Below, in pieces: positions 61,658 through 64,000 of a DNA stretch of 64,000 bases (position 1 is the first letter of the stretch; every line of letters starts with the position of its first letter). The position numbers were made by a program, and so were the translations under genes. The DNA is taken from assembly GCF_018596315.1 (NCBI RefSeq), contig NZ_JAHEAG010000010.1, forward strand, positions 124,001 through 188,000. Direction: 5' to 3'. The notes beneath the pieces are model-generated. The model ran no database searches. It was not told where the DNA came from and was given only the letters and a program-made list of their open reading frames with translations. This DNA comes from Bradyrhizobium sp. SRL28 (GTDB lineage Bacteria > Pseudomonadota > Alphaproteobacteria > Rhizobiales > Xanthobacteraceae).

Positions 61658-62626
61658 ATGCGTCTGGTCCATTTGCTGATTCCGGCCCTCGCGCTGTTCT
61701 CAAGCCACCAAGCGATTGGCCAGGGGAGTTATCCCGACCGGCCCATCAAGATGATCGTGCCGCTGGCCGCGGCAAGTGCGGTCGATGTCGCCGCACGGAT
61801 CGTCACCCAGAAGATGGCTGACAATATGGGCCAGCAGATCGTGATCCTGAACCAGCCGGGCGCGTCAGGACTGATCGGGGCGGAGGCCGTCGCCCGTGCC
61901 GAACCGGACGGCTACACGATTGGCGGGTTCAACGACAGCATCATGACGATGGTGCCGAACCTGCAGTCCAAGATGCGATGGGACATCCTCAGGGATTTCG
62001 AGCCGGTGTCGCTGGTTGCGACGGTGGAGTGGGGGCTGGTTGCCAACAATCGGGCCAGCTTTAAGAGCGCAGCGGATCTGATCGCGGCCGCGAAGGCGAC
62101 GCCCGGCAAGATCGATTATGGCTCGGGCGGGCCGGGAAGCCCGCAGCATCTGGCGATGGCGATGTTCGCGTCGGCGGCCGGCATATCGCTGACACATGTG
62201 CCCTATAAGGGCGCCACCCAAGCCGCAACCGACATTGCCGCCGGCCAGATTCCGATCGGTTTCCAGGGCCTGGGCACGGTCGCAACGCTCGTGCGCGGCG
62301 GTCAACTCAGGCTGATCGGGGTGACCACAGAGAAGAGATTGTCGCAATTCCCTGATGTGCCGACCGTCTCGGAATCCGGCCTGCCCGGCTTCTTCTTCAA
62401 TTCCTGGTTTGCAATTCTGGCTCCTGCCGGCACCCCAAAGGACATCATTGCCCGTCTCAATGCCGAGGTGCTGAAGGCTGTCGGCGATCCCGATGTACGC
62501 CGCAAACTTGAAGAGCTGGGGTTCGCGGTGCGCGGCAGTTCGGCGGCGGAGTTGCGCGCCATGACGCGCGATCAGCTCGCCAAGTATGAGCGCGTGATCA
62601 GGGAAACGGGAATCGCCAAGGAATAG
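61658..62626 (+). CDS. Bug/TctC-family substrate-binding protein
   Basis: The start is ATG 61658 with AGGGGGA upstream; longer frames read the phosphoesterase end in another frame. Residues 1-22 form a signal peptide. The Bug fold follows, with YPDRPIKMIVPLAAAS, GASGLIGAEAVARAEPDGYT, KIDYGSGGPGSPQHLAM, HVPYKG and VPTVSESGLPGF. Such proteins bind carboxylic acids for tripartite tricarboxylate transporters or act as orphan receptors. No TctA/TctB genes are nearby, so it may be an orphan. Confidence 0.92.
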   Translation: MRLVHLLIPALALFSSHQAIGQGSYPDRPIKMIVPLAAASAVDVAARIVTQKMADNMGQQIVILNQPGASGLIGAEAVARAEPDGYTIGGFNDSIMTMVPNLQSKMRWDILRDFEPVSLVATVEWGLVANNRASFKSAADLIAAAKATPGKIDYGSGGPGSPQHLAMAMFASAAGISLTHVPYKGATQAATDIAAGQIPIGFQGLGTVATLVRGGQLRLIGVTTEKRLSQFPDVPTVSESGLPGFFFNSWFAILAPAGTPKDIIARLNAEVLKAVGDPDVRRKLEELGFAVRGSSAAELRAMTRDQLAKYERVIRETGIAKE

Positions 62627-62702
62627 CCGCCGGCAGATGGCGTCACAGGCGGCTGGGCTGCTCCGCATTCCCTAGTTGCATGGCATGCTGTTTGAGGAAG
62701 CC

Positions 62703-62837
62703 ATGGGCTGTCTGCAACGAATCATCGAATTCACTGCCAAACTCGAAGCCTTGCCCCTGCTTGGGGCGGCCAAGGAGGTGCGGGCCCGGCTCCATATTGG
62801 ACTTCACATGCTTTGTCCGAATTCTTCGCTGAAATAA
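62703..62837 (+). CDS. Possible 44-residue small protein
   Basis: ATG 62703 is preceded by GAGGAAG at a normal distance and the frame ends at TAA 62835-62837. The product starts MGCLQRIIEFTAKLEALP and is basic in its second half, with a CPNSSLK end. A terminator-like hairpin lies 24 bases beyond the stop. Site, frame and terminator together suggest a genuine short gene, but no family is known and homologues were not checked. Confidence 0.4.
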   Translation: MGCLQRIIEFTAKLEALPLLGAAKEVRARLHIGLHMLCPNSSLK

Positions 62838-62860
62838 CCCTGATCGCTTAGATTAGAATT

Positions 62861-62893
62861 GCCAGCAAGACCATTTGGTTTTGCTGGCTTTTT
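62861..62893 (+). terminator. Intrinsic terminator
   Basis: GCCAGCAA (62861-62868) pairs with TTGCTGGC (62881-62888), followed by TTTTTGC. A rho-independent terminator for the Bug-like gene or the small frame upstream of it. Confidence 0.8.
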
Positions 62894-63044
62894 GCTGCAA
62901 TATCCCGTCCGCCGGAACGGTCGTGCGATCCGGCCATGGTTCTGCCGCTACGGCATGGGCTGTTTCCAACCGCCAAATCGACGCGCCGCGGCGCTTTCCG
63001 GTTGAAATGCCGGCCTGCGTTGATTACGGAAGGGCTGCAATCCC

Positions 63045-63803
63045 GTGTCCCCCAGGAGTTTGACTGGCGTGCCTCAACAAAGGACGGGTGAAGCTCACGG
63101 ATTCTCGAGCAGCAAACTATCGGTTTTGCGCAAGCACCCGATTTTTGCCGACCTCGAGCCAGAGGCTTTCGAGCAGCTCTGCCGCTACGCCAAGCACTCC
63201 ACGCTGAAGCGGGGAGCCACGCTGTTTTCCAAGGGGGACCCCGGCAACAGCCTGTACGCGGTCATTTCGGGTACGGTGAAGATGAGCATTTCTTCGCCCG
63301 ATGGCCGCAACGCGATCCTGAACATCGTTGGGCCTGGGGAAATTTTCGGCGAGATCGCGCTGCTCGACGGACAACCCCGCTCGACCGACGCTATCGCAAA
63401 CAGCAATTGCGAACTCTTCGTCATCGACCGGCGCGAATTCATCCCCTTTGTGAAAGATCAACCGGCGCTGGCGATGAAATTCATCGAATTGCTCTGCGAG
63501 CGGTTGCGATCGACCAGCGATCAGGTCGAGCAGATTATCCTGCAGAATCTGCCCGGACGGCTGGCCAGCGCGCTGCTTCGCCTGTCCGAAAAGCACACGT
63601 CTGCGCCGCAGGGCCGAACCATCGCGATCACGCAGCAGGAGATCAGCGAGATGGTCGGCATGACCCGGGAGAGCATCAACAAGCAGTTGCGGGCCTGGGC
63701 AGGCCGCGATTGGGTACGTCTCGAGCACGGTGCCATCGTTGTGCTGAATGCCGAGATGCTTCGTGAGACGGCGGAAGCGGGGGCCGGGCACGACGGCGAA
63801 TAA
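63045..63803 (+). CDS. Crp/Fnr-family transcriptional regulator
   Basis: An N-terminal cyclic-nucleotide-binding-like domain (about 30-140) contains LFSKGDPGNSLYAVISGTVK and GPGEIFGEIALLDGQPRSTD. It is followed by a C-terminal winged helix with ITQQEISEMVGMTRESINKQL, the Crp recognition-helix pattern. The FNR-type N-terminal Cys cluster is absent, so it is CRP-like rather than an oxygen sensor. Start GTG 63045 is used; GTG 63069, with AGGAG upstream, is equally possible. The phosphodiester-binding enzyme nearby makes a cAMP link conceivable but unproven. Confidence 0.9.
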   Translation: MSPRSLTGVPQQRTGEAHGFSSSKLSVLRKHPIFADLEPEAFEQLCRYAKHSTLKRGATLFSKGDPGNSLYAVISGTVKMSISSPDGRNAILNIVGPGEIFGEIALLDGQPRSTDAIANSNCELFVIDRREFIPFVKDQPALAMKFIELLCERLRSTSDQVEQIILQNLPGRLASALLRLSEKHTSAPQGRTIAITQQEISEMVGMTRESINKQLRAWAGRDWVRLEHGAIVVLNAEMLRETAEAGAGHDGE

Positions 63804-63842
63804 TCCGGCAACGCGCCTCGCGAAGCCGACCAGCCTGGACCG

Positions 63843-64000
63843 TCAGGGCTCATTGATTGCCCGGGCGGGATTGGCGCCACGTTCAATCGTGAACTCCACG
63901 TCAATCAGCCCACGCGAGTGATTCAAGTCCGATTGAGACATCAGCAAGGTCAGATCCTTGCCCTTGAGGGATGCTAGCACCTCCGACAGCCGTTCCGACA
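63843..64000 (-). CDS. C-terminal end of a possible ABC transporter ATP-binding protein (5' end outside window)
   Basis: The minus-strand frame is open from the window edge to a TGA at 63843-63845 and encodes about 52 residues, with RLSEVLASLKGKDLTLLMSQ followed by a segment like the end of branched-chain amino-acid ABC ATPases (V-E-F-T-I-E-R-G). The identification rests on this short tail only. It converges on the Crp/Fnr gene, 39 bases away. Confidence 0.5.
   Translation of the reverse strand, partial: SERLSEVLASLKGKDLTLLMSQSDLNHSRGLIDVEFTIERGANPARAINEP

Larger units (their letters stand above)
62627..63044. other. 418-bp spacer with a possible small gene and a terminator
   Basis: It contains the 44-residue frame at 62703-62837 and the hairpin at 62861-62893, described separately. 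The remainder (62894-63044) should carry the promoter of the Crp/Fnr-type gene. No other structure was recognised. Confidence 0.55.

Noticed and set aside
63045..63803. FNR/FixK oxygen sensor
   Set aside because: The N-terminal Cys cluster of FNR is absent; only a CRP-like regulator can be supported.
1..64000. tRNA, rRNA or integrase attachment sites
   Set aside because: No tRNA-like T-loop/acceptor pattern, rRNA sequence or integrase gene was recognised on either strand by eye; a covariance-model search would be needed to exclude them fully.

Overview
The window looks like chromosomal DNA of a Bradyrhizobium-type alphaproteobacterium. The evidence is the high GC content, rhizobial-style exopolysaccharide (EPS) genes, a phasin, several small proteins of a kind familiar from Bradyrhizobiaceae, and a long catabolic and transport region. 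The genus is an inference from protein resemblance; there is no rRNA or other taxonomic marker here.

Left part (1-38.8 kb): a polysaccharide and secretion island. It opens with a DsrE-like secreted protein and a type I secretion pair: an HlyD adaptor and an HlyB-type ABC exporter with two tandem C39-like domains. The likely cargo is a polysaccharide-lyase-like protein, separated from the exporter by a perfect 14-bp hairpin. Next come polymer-building genes: methyltransferases, a DUF354 protein, a heparinase II/III protein, a Gfo/Idh oxidoreductase, an aldo/keto-reductase-like protein, asparagine-synthetase-type amidotransferase, a Wzy-like polymerase, a second lyase-like protein, a polysaccharide deacetylase, a GT4 glycosyltransferase, a fused WecB-WecC (UDP-ManNAcA synthesis), FkbM, a Wzx-like flippase, a Wzz-like chain-length protein, the priming hexose-phosphate transferase, an ExoF/Wza-like export protein, a 53-residue-repeat coiled-coil protein and GalE. 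Two LuxR-type regulators close the island. Together these suggest a uronic-acid (possibly uronamide) polymer that is made, exported and edited by its own lyases. A truncated copy of the priming enzyme with its promoter, and an IS630 transposase remnant, show past rearrangement.

Middle part (39-46.9 kb): a Fic-family AMPylase with a striking multi-palindrome operator, an FMN-dependent alpha-hydroxy-acid oxidase, small proteins and a phasin. A 42-bp promoter-like element occurs three times within 600 bp, with two intrinsic terminators nearby. A short ATGA-coupled run of lysis-type genes (truncated endolysin, holin-like membrane proteins) ends in a GNAT acetyltransferase.

Right part (47-64 kb): catabolism and uptake. 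A two-component flavin monooxygenase, a PuuE-like deacetylase/amidohydrolase, an LLM flavin oxidoreductase and a three-subunit molybdenum hydroxylase are followed by a decayed enoyl-CoA hydratase pseudogene and a zinc alcohol dehydrogenase. A complete ABC importer with a GpdQ/CpdA-like phosphodiesterase, a Bug/TctC binding protein, a Crp/Fnr regulator and the 3' end of a possible ABC ATPase complete the window. No tRNA, rRNA, CRISPR array or intact insertion sequence was seen.
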